From Fennellomyces sp. T-0311 (Eukaryota; Mucoromycota; Mucoromycetes; Mucorales; Lichtheimiaceae), in the NCBI GenBank assembly GCA_025266875.1, contig JALLLT010000013.1:496001-560000 (forward strand): a stretch of 64,000 nt of DNA. Reading direction: 5' to 3'. Every line of letters starts with the position of its first letter. Within the stretch, counting starts at the first letter, position 1. The notes under the pieces were generated by a model that did not search any database, was not told the origin of the DNA, and saw only the letters and a list, made by a program, of their open reading frames with translations. Shown one piece after another: positions 45,900 to 57,530 of this stretch. The translations under genes were made by a program, and so were the position numbers.

Positions 45900-47394
45900 A
45901 TGGAAACACCAAGCGAACCCCAACCCGAGTCTATAGTTGAAGTGGGCCAAAAGCGCAAGTCGACTGACGATTCAGACGTCCCTGAACAACCAGATCAGGA
46001 AAAGGAGCAACAACCGAAAACAAAGCAACGCAACAAGCGAGTTAAAGGTCGTCCTGAGAAAGATCACCGAGACAAGAATGACATTAGCAATGCCGAGTAT
46101 GTGGTAGAGAATGGTATATATCAGCTACTCTTTTTCCTTCGATCGCGTTGACTTGACAGTTTTTTTTTCAGGATTACGGACGGTCAAGCCGTACTTTTTT
46201 GAATACAAAGCTTACGCCAAAGGACGATGGATGCAGCGGAAGCTGATCGATGTATTTTGTGAAGAGTTTCAAGATCGCAACGAAAAGTACTACGTGAGTT
46301 TACTGGAGTTCTCAAAGGAAAGGAAAGTACTGACAACAATTGCTACTAAGCGACACGCAATGGAATCAGGACTTATTACTGTCAATGGTGAACGGGTAAG
46401 TCCCGATCACATTGTCATGAACAACGATGTCCTTGGTCACAAGATTCACCGCCATGAACCCGTAGTCACTGGGAAACCCATCGAGATCGTGCATCGTTCG
46501 GACGATCTGCTGGTGATCAACAAACCTGGTGGTATACCTATTCATCCTGCCGGTCGATACCGTCATAATACCGTTATCCATGTATTGCGTAAAACGCTCG
46601 GAGTGGACAGATTATTCCGTAAGTTGAAACAAGAATATGACTTTGAAGCATACCAACCCAATCCGTGTTTAGCTGCCAACCGACTTGATCGCCCAACATC
46701 AGGGTTGATGCTTATCGGTTTAAATGCCGAAAGAGCACGGCAGCTGGAAGCAGAGATGGTTGGTGGACATATCCAGAAGGAATATGTATGTAGAGTCGTA
46801 GGAGAATTTCCAGAGTAAGTATTGATGGCCTAAAGCTGTGTGAGTGGGCTCTAATATGTGGGTTACAGGGGCGAGATCGTATGTGAAGCACCTCTCAAGA
46901 CCATTTCGTATAAGCTCTCTCTGAACTATGTGCATGGGGATGGCAAGGCATCCAAGACAGTGTTCCAGCGATTAAGTTATAATGGCAAAACGAGCGTGGT
47001 ATGGTGTCGACCTAAAACCGGCCGGACGCATCAAATCCGAGTACACCTTCGTTATCTTGGCTATCCAATTGCAAACGATCCAATCTACGGCAATGGCCTC
47101 CCGTGGTCCGATCTGATAGCCAAAGGACAAACCTTGGATGACGAGAGCGCCGAAAAAGTTGTGCAAAAGGTGGTAGAAGTAGCGACTTTCCCAGAAGGAA
47201 TGTGGGAGGACAAGGAGGATGCGGATGGCGTCAAAACAATACAACCACGGTGTGGTGATTGTGGGCTCGTGCTGACGGAGGATCCTTCGGAAAAAGAACT
47301 ATTTATTTGGCTACATGCTTGGAAATACTCTGGAAAGGACTGGGGATATGAAACTGCATTGCCCGAGTGGGCAGAGGAGACGTACTCGGAATGA
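45900..47394 (+). CDS. PUS9: RluA-family pseudouridine synthase (Pus9/RPUSD2-like)
   Basis: This enzyme isomerises uridine to pseudouridine in RNA; the Pus9/Pus8 group acts on position 32 of tRNAs. The N-terminus (METPSEPQPE) is hydrophilic and basic, with KRNKRVKGRP-like patches. After an intron comes KPYFFEYKAYAKGRWMQRKL, then an S4-like domain around ESGLITVNGERV. The catalytic domain follows: HRSDDLLVINKPGGIPIHP, then NRLDRPTSGLMLIG with the catalytic Asp, and the late motif KTGRTHQIRVHLRYLGYPI. A CxxC pair (CGDCG) near the C-terminus is also seen. Four exons; the intron at 46294-46350 is 57 nt, a multiple of three without stop, so it is easily mistaken for coding. The motif reads NRLDRPTSG where most relatives have HRLDRLTSG. 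It is convergent with the two-RRM gene, 69 bp away. Confidence 0.88.
46294..46350 (+). other. Stop-free 57-nt intron in PUS9-like gene
   Basis: GTGAGT...ACTAAG with frame preserved. Removing it joins EKYY to RHAMESGLITVNG, the spacing expected for the S4-like region; keeping it inserts 19 residues. Confidence 0.65.
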
Positions 47395-47463
47395 GAAGAC
47401 AGATTTAGTTGCTTTTTTGATTGTAGAACACGTAAACTGTAAAAAAAAATTCCTATGCTCCTT

Positions 47464-49068
47464 TCAAGACACATTGAGACGGTCTGTTTCCGCTATCAGC
47501 TCCCTAACATCGCTGTCGTCGCTCTTGTCATCATTGATCGGTGAACGTGTTACTTGTCTATCTTGGTGCGGCGGACTGGAAGCATGATGATGACTAAGAA
47601 CCGCGCAATATTAATGCACAACCATTCAATTTCGTTCTCTAGCCTTACTGTTGTGCTGCATGATGGTAGCCATTGTTGCCTGCCACAGTAGGCGCCATGC
47701 CAAGCATATCCTCAGGAGTGATTGGCATGGGTCGTCCTTCAATGGCTGCAATACTAGTAGCCATACTAGGCAATGTGAATCCTGCGGCCATAGACTGGAA
47801 ATCGCGCGGTGGTCTGAACATCTTCTTGCGTGCCGTTTGGTTCTTTAGCTTTTTCTGCGCCGGTGAATCTGCAAACCTGACTTGCAGAGGTGCGGAAGAC
47901 CCACCAAGTGTTTCTCCGTTGAACTTTTCAATAATAGCCAATGCCGACCCGCGATCCCGCAGACGTGCAAACCCAACACCTCGACTCATATTCGATTGCG
48001 GATCACGAAGGATTCGGTTGGATATCGTCGTGTATGGCTGGAACAGCAGCTCGAGTTTCTACATCATTACTTTTGAATACATTTGGGATACTCTGTTCGA
48101 TGTTCGTACCTTTTCTGTCATGTCGAGCGGAAGATTTGAAATGTAGATGTTTGTTGACGTTTCATCCTGCAAACTCCGTAGGCGTGAGCTGAACGATTCC
48201 TGTGGATAGTAACATTGTGCAGTCAGTATGCTGCTGTAGCTGGCGTTCGTATATCTTCCAAACCTGTCCCACTCGGGCAAACGATGCTTGTAATCCACGC
48301 GCGTTCAAATCCTCGATAGCTTTCAAGCACTCATCCTCGTTTTCGTACATTGCAAAACCGTATCCTTTGCATTGACCCGACTTTTGGTCAATGATCGCCT
48401 TGGATGAAACCACACTACCGTACCTGTAAAATAACAGCAACATTAAGATAAACAACTCTAAACATGCAATAGCGCCGGGCTTACGATTTGCACAGCTCGT
48501 CAAACGACTCATCCGTCACATTCTCGGCCAAACCACGGACATAGATATTGTGCGTGTGATACTGGTAGTCGGGTGCATGGTGCTTGTGGTGCGAGCGATT
48601 GTCATAGAGCGCCGGTAAATGATAAGGAATTGTGGGCGGCGAGCCAGGAATCCCTGTCAGGAGTGGCGACGAAATGTGAAGTGGAGGGAATGGCTGCTGG
48701 TGATGGATCATGTAAGCATGCATAGGCGGCGACACCAGTGGCGGACTGAAGGGCGGACTTGTCGGACTGATAGCTGGAGACTGTGGATGTATTGCTGGTG
48801 AGCCCGGGTAGCTGCTGCCACCGTCCGAGTAGTACTGGAACTGCGGACTCAGTGGATATACGTATGTTGCCTGGAAATGACCTGCATCATCGTACCCATT
48901 GGCTCGCACATGATTGGGATCCACGAAGCCACCGTAAGGTGGGTACGGCGGAGACGTTGGCGTCATGAGGCCTGAAACGAAAGGAACTGCGTTGTAGCTT
49001 CTGTGTGCTGGAGGTGTCTTTGCTGATGTCGCTTGGGCGGCCTTTGCTGACGCTGCTTTCGTCGACAT
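47464..49068 (-). CDS. Two-RRM RNA-binding protein (RBMS/MSSP-like)
   Basis: A predicted RNA- or ssDNA-binding protein starting MSTKAASAKAAQAT. The N-terminal ~170 residues are Pro/Ser/Tyr-rich (SPPYPPYGGF, PAISPTSPPFSPP) and likely disordered. RRM1 begins HNIYVRGLAENVTDESF (RNP2) and continues across an intron to GQCKGYGFAMYENEDEC (RNP1). RRM2 has TNIYISNLPLDMTEK and MSRGVGFARLRDR. The tandem arrangement resembles vertebrate RBMS/MSSP and related fungal proteins. A stop directly follows ...GYHHAAQQ at 47645, but CAACA|GTAAGG there is a good donor. Splicing to an acceptor near 47592 adds a protein-like last exon (HHHHASSPPHQDRQV ... ETDRLNVS) ending at 47464. I prefer that version. Confidence 0.78.
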
Positions 49069-50627
49069 TATATATAAAAGGTGCAACAAGTAATGTCAAA
49101 TTCAGAATCAACGTGGTTGCTGTGTGCGGTGTGAGGCAAGAAAGGGGGGGGGCTACGGTTAAAACAAACTGAAGCAAAGGCACAAGAATAGTCCAACGGA
49201 CCTTGATCAGGGTCATGCCTCACTTGCCAGAAACGAATCTTGACTAACTTACTTGGCCCGGTTCTAGCAAGAGCTGGAGATCTGTCGCTACCGCCTCTTT
49301 GTTGCAAAGCGTTGAAAAGGGAAAACAGCAAAGCACCGCTTTTGATGTCACCATCACTTCATATGGTATATTCCTGAACAGTTCCAATCAGGCCCTTTCC
49401 TTTTCGCCTCTTTCGAGTCTTTTCCTAGAACGGTGCTCCTTGTGACAGATCCATACCAGCTGTTGGCCTGTCCCCTTTTCATCTGAATCAATTACGTGGC
49501 CATCCGATTCCCTTCTTATTGACACTGTACCACCTGCAGCCCAAAAGTATGGTGTGGTGCGGGAGCCCCCTAGTTTCAAAAAAAATATCGGTCCGATATG
49601 CCTTTGACCGTATCAGTGTACCTTCATCGAGGCATCCGCATCTCTATCACTTGAGTTACTCGCTGTCTGTGCCAGAGCACGCGATCTATCGATGCTGAAT
49701 TATATCTATTCCTCGCAGGAAAGTACTATCGTACGCGGACTGGATCCATTCCCCAGTAATTAGTCTGTTACTCGGTAAGGGAGGATATCCACTTTAAATG
49801 TACGAATTCGGAGAGTGAACAGATGCATACTTAGCCATGAGACACTTCTCGTACAGCTTCATTATGAATCTCTTCTGCAGTTTCTAATTCCCGATAACCC
49901 AAATAACATCGACGGCTTTAAGTTTATCATAGCAACAACATAACAATAAATCGGAAAAAATGCGACAAAAACCCCGTCTCAAAAAGTTGTCATTAATAGA
50001 GCATGATCAGGATGACATTTTTAGCCGCTTGACATAAAAATCTTCGTGTTCCTAACGCGTAACGCTATCGTTTGATGTCCATTTCACTTCTCAAACATGT
50101 CGTCAGTCGATTTAAATCACTCTCAAGCACCAATTAAAAGAGAGGAATCGATCCCTTTCAGTGGAGTTTCCGATATATATAGCAACTACAAGAAGTAGGC
50201 GTGTGCCCCAAGAAATTTGACTTCAGGAAACTGTTATGTGACGTCCTTGGAGTTGGAGACCTAACGCCTCGAGCTATCATCAAGTATTCTAATGACAAGA
50301 TATGACCTGTTGATTGCAAGAAATTAGGTCGGCCAAAAAAAGAGCGCGATACTGAAGATCTCATTCCGACGTTTAACAAGTGCTTGCCAGTTCATTAAGC
50401 GTGCCTTTATAAGTATCCTTGAAAATAAGTTATCCAAATAAGCACCATGTTACGAAAGCAATATATGCCCCACAGTTTTTAAAGGCCAACACTTCCCATC
50501 AAGGTATTTAAAGTATCACGCGACTTTTACAATAACGGCTCTCGCCAAGTCTATCTGCATCTTAAAACAATTGCCTGAAAACAATCCTTTATATTGATGT
50601 ATATTTGTACCAAGTGAAAACACAAAG
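49069..50627. other. Intergenic region between RRM gene and carboxyltransferase gene
   Basis: About 1.56 kb. The left part is the promoter of the RRM gene and contains a G9 run (49144-49152). No gene-like stretch is seen in the remainder; the right end should hold the 3' end of the carboxyltransferase transcript. Confidence 0.5.
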
Positions 50628-52652
50628 TTAGGGTCTGTACAAGATGCGAGGACCATGGGCCTTGATTCTATCCACACGATGTGGAAGTACATTTTCGTAT
50701 ACAGTTTTGACCCATTCTGCAAGAATAGGTCTGGTATCCCGAGGATCAATGATATCTGGAATATCGAACACTTCAGCGGTACGAATAGGAGAGCGAACAG
50801 CTTCGAATTTGGCCAGGAGACTCTCATACAATTCATTGCGCTTGTCGCCTGCAGCTTCCAGTTCCCGACGATAGGCAGCCTAATGATAAGTTAGAAGCAC
50901 AGAAAAAAAGAATTTCTCTATTTGAAAACTCACGTAAATGCCACCCTCAAGAGGTAATGATCCCCAGTCTGCCGCCGGCCAAGCAACGCGCATATTGGGA
51001 ACACGGTTGTCAACAAATGCGGCTCCCGCAACACCGAATACCTTACGTAGAACGATAGTATAGTAAGGTATATCGCATTGATAAAGGGCAGCTGTCAATG
51101 TAGAACCATAACGGATAGTACTGACAATTGAAAAAGGTTATGTTTCCAGTCAGCTGCTAAATAAGGCTATTCGGCCCACTGAAACCACTTACGCTTCTCT
51201 CTCCGCTTTCGTACCAACTGCAAAACCAGCATAGTCAGCAAAATCGATAAGTGGTAATCCAAAGGTATCACAAAGATCAATATGACGTCTAAATTTGTTG
51301 CAGCTGGCGGTTGTCAATACACTTCCATTTTGAGTACAGTCGAAAGTGATGATGCCGACAGGATAGCCGTCGATACGTGCAAGACCGCATACAGCACCTT
51401 CACCCCATAGCGCACCAATTTCGAACCAAGATCCTTCATCGACAACACGAGTGAGAATATCTCTGACTTGGTACATACGTTGTCGACGTTTAGGAATAAT
51501 GTCGAGTAAAGCGTCATCTCGTCGGTCTATGGGATCATTATTTTTGGCGCGCGGTGGCAATTCAAATGTGCTGTTGGGCATGTAACTGAGGAATTGTCGA
51601 ACTTGTTCAAAACATTCGTATTCGTCTTTGGCAAGGTTATCGAAAGTTCCATTTGATGCGTGAAGTCGTGCGCCACCCAACGACGTTTTCGTCACAGTTT
51701 CGTATGTTGCGTTCGCAACAACTGGTGGGCCAGCTGCGAAAAGAGAACCGACATTTTCAGCGACAACACTAAAATGGGTCAGTGTAGCCCGAGCCGCTCC
51801 CAGACCAACAGCTGTCGCGCACATATTAGCACAGTTAGCTGGTGTTTGTATAGCTGTTCCTTATTGTACCTGGGCCAAGTGCTGCAGAAACGATAGGAAC
51901 TTCGGACAAAGCGGCAATAATGTCGTGCATGCCGATCAACGGAGGAAGATAAGTATGACCTCTATCCAGCATCAATGTGACGGATCCACCACCACTGCTA
52001 CCATCGATAAGTCGAACCTAATGAATTATCTTGTTAATACGAATGAGTAAGATGAGATACTACTGCATACCAAAGGCATCTTCAATTTACGAGCCAGTTG
52101 CTCCGCCATGATCTTGACGTTTTCAACGTAATTAGAACACACTTCTTTTCAAAAAAAAAAGGCCTAGATCCTTACAGCTTTTCCCCACACTGCACCGTCA
52201 GCATGACCAGCACGAATAGAAAAGTCATCGGCACCAACAATAACCGGTCGGCCATTCGCAGTGCCTTTGCCACATATGAAATTTGCAGGTGTGTAACCCT
52301 TGACAGATCCGTCGGGGTTATATTTTGCAATGCCAGCAATCACGCCAATTTCCTTAAAACTGTTTGCGTCGACAAAGCCGTCAATGCGCTCCCGAACCCA
52401 AAGTTTGCCTTGAGTTTTTTGTCTGATATAACCGTGATCATTGGGATCTGCGGTGCGATTTTTGTTCTTGCGCCGATTGATTTCGTTCAAGATATCCTGA
52501 TGTCACCGTCAATACCGTAATTCTTTACAAAAAAAAACTTTTATGCGCCACTGTACCTTCCATTCGGATTTTTCAAGGGCCTCATCCTTCTCAGGGGGAT
52601 CCAAGTGCTTTGCAATGGCGTCGAGACGATCTTTGGGTTTTCCTTGTGACAT
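50628..52652 (-). CDS. Acyl-CoA carboxylase carboxyltransferase (beta) subunit
   Basis: A biotin-dependent carboxylase carboxyltransferase with two crotonase-fold halves. Start MSQGKPKDRLDAIAKHL. The N-half has KLWVRERIDGFVDANSF, FICGKGTANGRPVIVGADDF and RLIDGSSGGGSV, and the oxyanion-hole glycine cluster continues in ALGPG|TAVGLGAARA. The C-half has IGALWGEGAVCGLARIDGYPVGII, LPLIDFADYAGFAVG and VFGVAGAAFVDNRVPNMR, ending PHRVDRIKAHGPRILYRP. About six exons. It resembles the propionyl-/methylcrotonyl-/acetyl-CoA carboxylase beta family. The VDNRVPNMRVAWP segment and the long linker after GTFDNLAKD do not fit a typical MCC or PCC, so the substrate is left open. No mitochondrial targeting peptide is obvious. 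A matching biotin-carboxylase subunit is not in this window. Confidence 0.82.
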
Positions 52653-52924
52653 TAAAGTTATGGGGAAAAGCGAAAGAGAAGGAAAAGAAGTGTATCTCGT
52701 GTGAAAGGACAGCAAAATTCGGTTACTAAGAAAAATCTATTTCGGGCGTTGAAAAAGTAAGCAAGATGTTCATGCTTATTCACTGTGTCCGCTGTGTGGA
52801 AAAAAATGGACCCTGCGTCAAAAGTGTGTGAAACAACTTTTATAAATGCAAATCAGCATGGGTGCACAGATTCATCAGCACAATCTTGCTGTCATTTGAA
52901 TGAAGGAACGAGATTGTTGTTGTC

Positions 52925-54366
52925 ATGGCAGCCGGACAAGCACTGGCTATTGGAGCCCAAAGAGACGGAACCCTATCCCGTTCACAACTGGTATTAGCGA
53001 TGATTGATCCGTTGACTTTACATGGCTACATACAGCCGAATATAGTAAGGTTTTACTCTGTCTTCCATTGTAACCAGCTCTCAGATAGCTTAACATCACG
53101 TCTGTAAACTCCAGAAGCCATACAAACAATCTAACCCATATTGCTATGGAAGAAATGCGTTTATTTGATCTTTTGTCTTTTTTTCGCTTTGATTCCAGCA
53201 ATTCCTCCCTTACAGTACGTAGGCGCTCCAGAACATGTAGGGGAGTATTATGCAACGTCGTAAAAACGGAACAGTAAGTATAGGCAAACAGATGGTGGCA
53301 GCTCTGGTCGGTTTATACAGCTGGTACAGCATCCAAAGAAAAGTGCACTGCTATAAACTTATTCTTGAAGTTTATTTGCGAGATGGATACAGTTTTTGGC
53401 TGAGCTATGGTGTCTGTAGTGCTAGTGAATGCATGCGATGGAGTTGAAAGAAAATCTTACAGGAATACTCTTTTCCGTTCCACTCATTCTTTTTTTCTTA
53501 CTCAATGCTTTCACAGTAATTGAGGAAACTGAGATATACATACGTTATACGGTGACTTTCCAACCAAACCAATGAACTTATATGCTTTCAAAGACGTCGT
53601 TGCTGACTCGAAAATGACAGATTTCGCAATTGAGGGTGTGTTGGTCGACCCAAAAGGTAAACGAGCAGCACACTCACTGTCAGCCTTGCCACATGAATCT
53701 CGATTCTCATTTATTTGGATTTATAAACAATTTTACGACGTTGACCAAGTAAATACGTGTGAAGAAGTAGCAGCTGTTGCTGCAGCGAGGGAATTATATA
53801 TTTTCGATACTGTACAACATACATAAGCAGCCACTGTCATTAAAACGGCATGAAGTTTCGACGCAGCTAAGGGTTCGTGCCGAATTTGATTCGTTGATAG
53901 TTTTCAGCAATTTTCATTGGTGACTTTGGAGACGCGTATTGTTTACTAATGACACTCTTTACCGGTTAGATAGCCTAACGGGGTACTATAACGACATTCA
54001 CTTTGGAGATGACATGCTACTGAATCTTGTTTCTGTGGATCGAAGCATTGAAAGGATACAAAGGCAAAGGTAGGTGGAAAGTAGAGGAATGCCAAAGGAT
54101 AGGTGAGTATCGCTTCAGTGGTATATCCAAAGCAGCCATACTATAGAAACTTTTTGGAGCTACATGTGAACCGTATTTTCAAGCGTTCCCGTGAGGGCAA
54201 TAACGAAACAGGCGATACTTTTTGTGTTCAGACGCGAGTCCAAAGCCAACGAATCAAGACGGCCGCGTGCAACACTGACTTGTTATTACTGCATTGATAC
54301 CTTTACCCTTTTCGGAGGTAGATCACTGATTTCACACAGTTGCCAGACTTTGGACGGACTTTAGGG
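52925..54366 (+). pseudogene. Frame-shifting coding remnant or unresolved multi-exon gene
   Basis: A succession of protein-like plus-strand stretches runs between the carboxyltransferase and phosphoesterase genes. They include one starting MAAGQALAIGAQRD (52925), one ending in LQYVGAPEHVGEYYATS (to about 53250), MNLYAFKDVVADSKMTD (53572-53826), a stretch with LRVRAEFDSLIVF (about 53837-53922), WRRVLFTNDTLYRLDSLTG...ERIQRQR (about 53925-54072), and a Cys-bearing stretch at about 54224-54365. They lie in different frames; some junctions have no usable splice site, and a clean GTAAGT donor at about 53272 follows the wrong frame. This looks like a gene with several frame lesions, but a live gene with unusual splicing is possible. 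No family recognised. Confidence 0.35.
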
Positions 54367-54424
54367 TACGGTGAGCTTTGTGAGGCATTATACGGTATCA
54401 ACGCAGCAGATACATTCACTTTAT

Positions 54425-55642
54425 TCAGTCTTTAACAACAATGGGAGTGGCATCAACATCTCCCTCGCCAAGGTCACCCAAATCCCACTATAGGAAATAC
54501 ACTATAAGTCGGAGATTCTGTGCGTACTATATAGTCGATACTTCTACTTACATTCTCCTCGATGCTCTTCAGGACCGAATAATGGTTGTAGGCGGTACCG
54601 TCGGTAGCAGCAATACGATCTATAGCAGGACCAAACAATACGGTCATGACCTGGTTTTTGATCGCATATGTCTTGTTCTCATCCCATGTTAAAACGAAAA
54701 GAGTGTTTTCAGTGAAAGCAGACTTGGTGATGCGAGGCTCCAGCCATGATTTGAGCCAGTACGATGCGTATCCAAGAGAAGTATCTTTGGGATAGTAATT
54801 AGTAAATGCAGTGCGACTTGAGAACCTAAATAGCATACCGTGTCCATCGTTGTTCATCTGTGTGAATCAATAAAGTTGCAAATGAGTGTCATGTGAATAG
54901 TAAAGCAACTTTTTGTCTTACATCAGGAGTATAGAACACGAATTGAGGCACGGAATTGTTGGAAATATCTGTATCGAGTTGAGTAGCAGGGACAATCTTT
55001 GCACAACGAGTGCGATCACCGGCAATATTAGTGAACGAGATAAAGGGATTATGCTTGCGACGATAAGTATTGTAGGATGAAGCCGTGTTGCAGCCACCAT
55101 CTGCAGCAATTGGATTTCTTAGCTACGTTGATAGATACGTATCCTAAACCTGTCATCTTGCTTACCAGGATATGCTTCTTGATACGCTTTCCACGAAATT
55201 CCCTTCGCCTCAAGCAAGTCCACAATGGAATCACGGTCAATGTTCGAGCTAGAGTCACCATTAACACCATCTGTAGAACCACTTATCAAGCCGATCTATC
55301 ACAATATGTCATTAGAGTGAACATGACCAATACACTTTTGTGAGACATACATAGTTTGGCTGTGAAGGGTGGGTCAAGGCCATATAGTTTGTCAGCAAAA
55401 CGCCTGTCAAGAAAAGTTATGAAAAAACGTTCAGCACTGTAGTTGAACCGTCCTCTGGAAAGCAATGACATACCGTTATGGTTTTCTGCGATAGTAGATA
55501 GGTAAGCATCATTGACACAGTCAGAATAGTCTTGATTTTCCAAGACAATAATGACGATACGATCATAGTCCTTGCCACTTATTTGGGCCTTGACGGCAAC
55601 AGTGGCAGCTGATAGTAAAAGGAGATTCCAGATCAAGCGCAT
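54425..55642 (-). CDS. Secreted phosphoesterase / acid phosphatase (PF04185 type)
   Basis: Start MRLIWNLLLLSAATVAVKA, a signal peptide; about seven exons. The mature enzyme begins DYDRIVIIVLENQDYSDC, the metal-binding N-terminal motif (V-x-E-N-x-x-Y/F) of the phosphoesterase family that includes fungal acid phosphatases and phospholipase C-like enzymes. Further along are GLISGSTDGVNGD, the MNNDGHG block, and the second metal site VLTWDENKTYAIKNQV. The C-terminus after the last intron reads NWDLGDLGEGDVDATPIVVKD. Likely a secreted or wall acid phosphatase that frees phosphate from organic esters. An in-frame upstream ATG (55681) would delay the signal peptide, so 55642 is preferred. The surroundings are gene-poor. 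Confidence 0.85.
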
Positions 55643-57530
55643 TTTGCAATAACACAGAAATTGATATGCTCCATCTATCATCTTTTATATCTATTTACAA
55701 CTGACGGTCGTCACATGTGCTTGTGGTTCTTCGGATATTGCTCTACACTTTTGCCTCATTCCATTAAGTGATAATGGAGTCCAACACGAGATCTAGCTTG
55801 ATATTTATCATCCTGAATTTGGCACATATATACACATGATATTCATTGCTGACTTACTCTAGACTTCCTAGCATCCTTTACTACAATCACTCATTCAGCT
55901 TTTGCATGATATTGCGGAACCCGAACAGATCTACTACTTGCGTAATGAATTTTAGTACATCATCTTAACCACCACCATTCGTACGTGCATGTGTACATAG
56001 TACCACGGACGGATAATTATTTTGAAAGGCATGTGTTGTTTGGGTACAATTTCATTGACCCGTTGCTGTGACACAAAACACACGTTCAATGAAGTATGGG
56101 AAAACAAAACCCCTTCTGGTGGAATATACTGAATAAAGTTGTAAGCGTCTTTTTAAAGTAAAAAAAATAACAGAAAAGGAAAGCAAAGCGAATGCACTTT
56201 TCTGCAGACAGTGAAGCGCATCGCTTATATCCGTGACTCGCTATAGGAACTGACATTGCTTGTGCGCACTGCTTGGATTCCAATTCCTGGGTGTAGCTAA
56301 AAAAATTTAGCCCAGATTTTTAATATTAGCAAGTAGCCTCGACACCGACTGGTTAAATGGTGTATGCATTGGCTTTCCTCGTACCCACTGAAGGATTACG
56401 AATGCGGTGCCGTTGTATGCCCCAAGAGAGCACTGTGCCGCCTACCCTTGCTTCGCACAGAGTTTCAAGGATTACTCTTAGCCTTTGGACAAGTCCCTGC
56501 CCAGCAAAACGATACAGAAGTCATCGACCATATGTTGAACAGCATTCCGTGATCCAATAATGGAAAGACCCGGGGCAAATGGAAGAAGGCTTGGCCAGCA
56601 CTTTTTCAGTTCCTACGCAAGGTCGATAAGCTGAGTCACAAAGACGAACAGTACGATGATGACGAATTGGCACCGGAAGAAGCCCTCCAAAGCAGACCGT
56701 CCGCAGCCACAAACAACCACGCTTAGTGTGGTATCCCTATCTTCAACACATCTACCTCTCTGGCATTTGTCTACGCTGTTTTCTTTCTTTTCTCTCTATT
56801 ATATACGTATTCGCAACTTTTCGATACAGGTCTGTCTTCTTTCCCATTAAGATTTTTTTCAGACATGGCGTTAGATCCCTTTTCTACCTCTACGCTTGTA
56901 CCGCAAGGAGGCGGCCATATACCTGGTCAATAAGTCTTCCAAATAAAATTCATACCTTTTCAACTAATACTAGCAAGTTTAATAAGTCGCTGTACCTTTG
57001 CTTTACTACCAGGAAAATATATGTAGTAGGGAATTACATCGGGACAATATTTTAAGATGTCTTTTTCGTTACACTGTCATGGAAATGCGCGAATATGTCA
57101 GATAGTACCAGTTTCTATGGAACATATTGCAAATTTGCCGCTGGTGGCACTGAATGTATTGCTTGTTGTTAAGTATGCCATAATAATATAAATGGCCTCT
57201 CCTTTTGATCAACGCACTTATCAGTGGTTCGGCAGCAAGCAAAAAAGTATTATTACAACAGCTGGTGTGGAGACCTGTGTTCAGGTACACAAGCCAATAA
57301 GAATTCGAGCATCGGTGTTCCTGGAGCTACGGAACGATGTAACAAGGGTGTATATCCAGGGGGGGGGACGGTACGAAATAAGTTTCACGGACAACGGTCA
57401 AGTACTACGTGCGGCTTTGACGCATGAAACTAAGGTAACGTTAACGTCAACGGCACGAAAAAAAGGTCAAGTTCAGTCTCAGCCGTGCCGAGAAGGCCGT
57501 TTTACATTTTTCAAGCGAGACAAAACCATT
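55643..57530. other. Intergenic region with coding remnant
   Basis: About 1.9 kb between divergent phosphoesterase and demethylase genes. It holds a broken coding stretch (56340-56726), AT-rich sequence, and, near the right end, a possible TATA box (57184-57190). An open frame runs from an ATG at 57192 into the demethylase frame; it contains a G8 run and shows no domain. Confidence 0.5.
56340..56726 (+). pseudogene. Coding remnant with one in-frame stop
   Basis: One plus-strand frame reads protein-like for about 130 codons (RHRLVKWCMHWLSSYPL ... EVIDHMLNSIP, then SNNGKTRGKWKKAWPALFQF ... SRPSAATNNHA) and is interrupted only by a TGA at about 56549. No splice signals of workable length surround the stop. 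The upstream end lacks a start. Consistent with the 3' part of a decayed gene; family unknown. Confidence 0.4.

Noticed and set aside
57192..57530. In-frame N-terminal extension of the JHD1-like demethylase from ATG 57192.
   Set aside because: A TATA-like AATATAAAT lies directly at this ATG, the stretch contains a G8 run and no domain, and the PHD finger begins soon after the ATG at 57531. It remains a possible alternative start.
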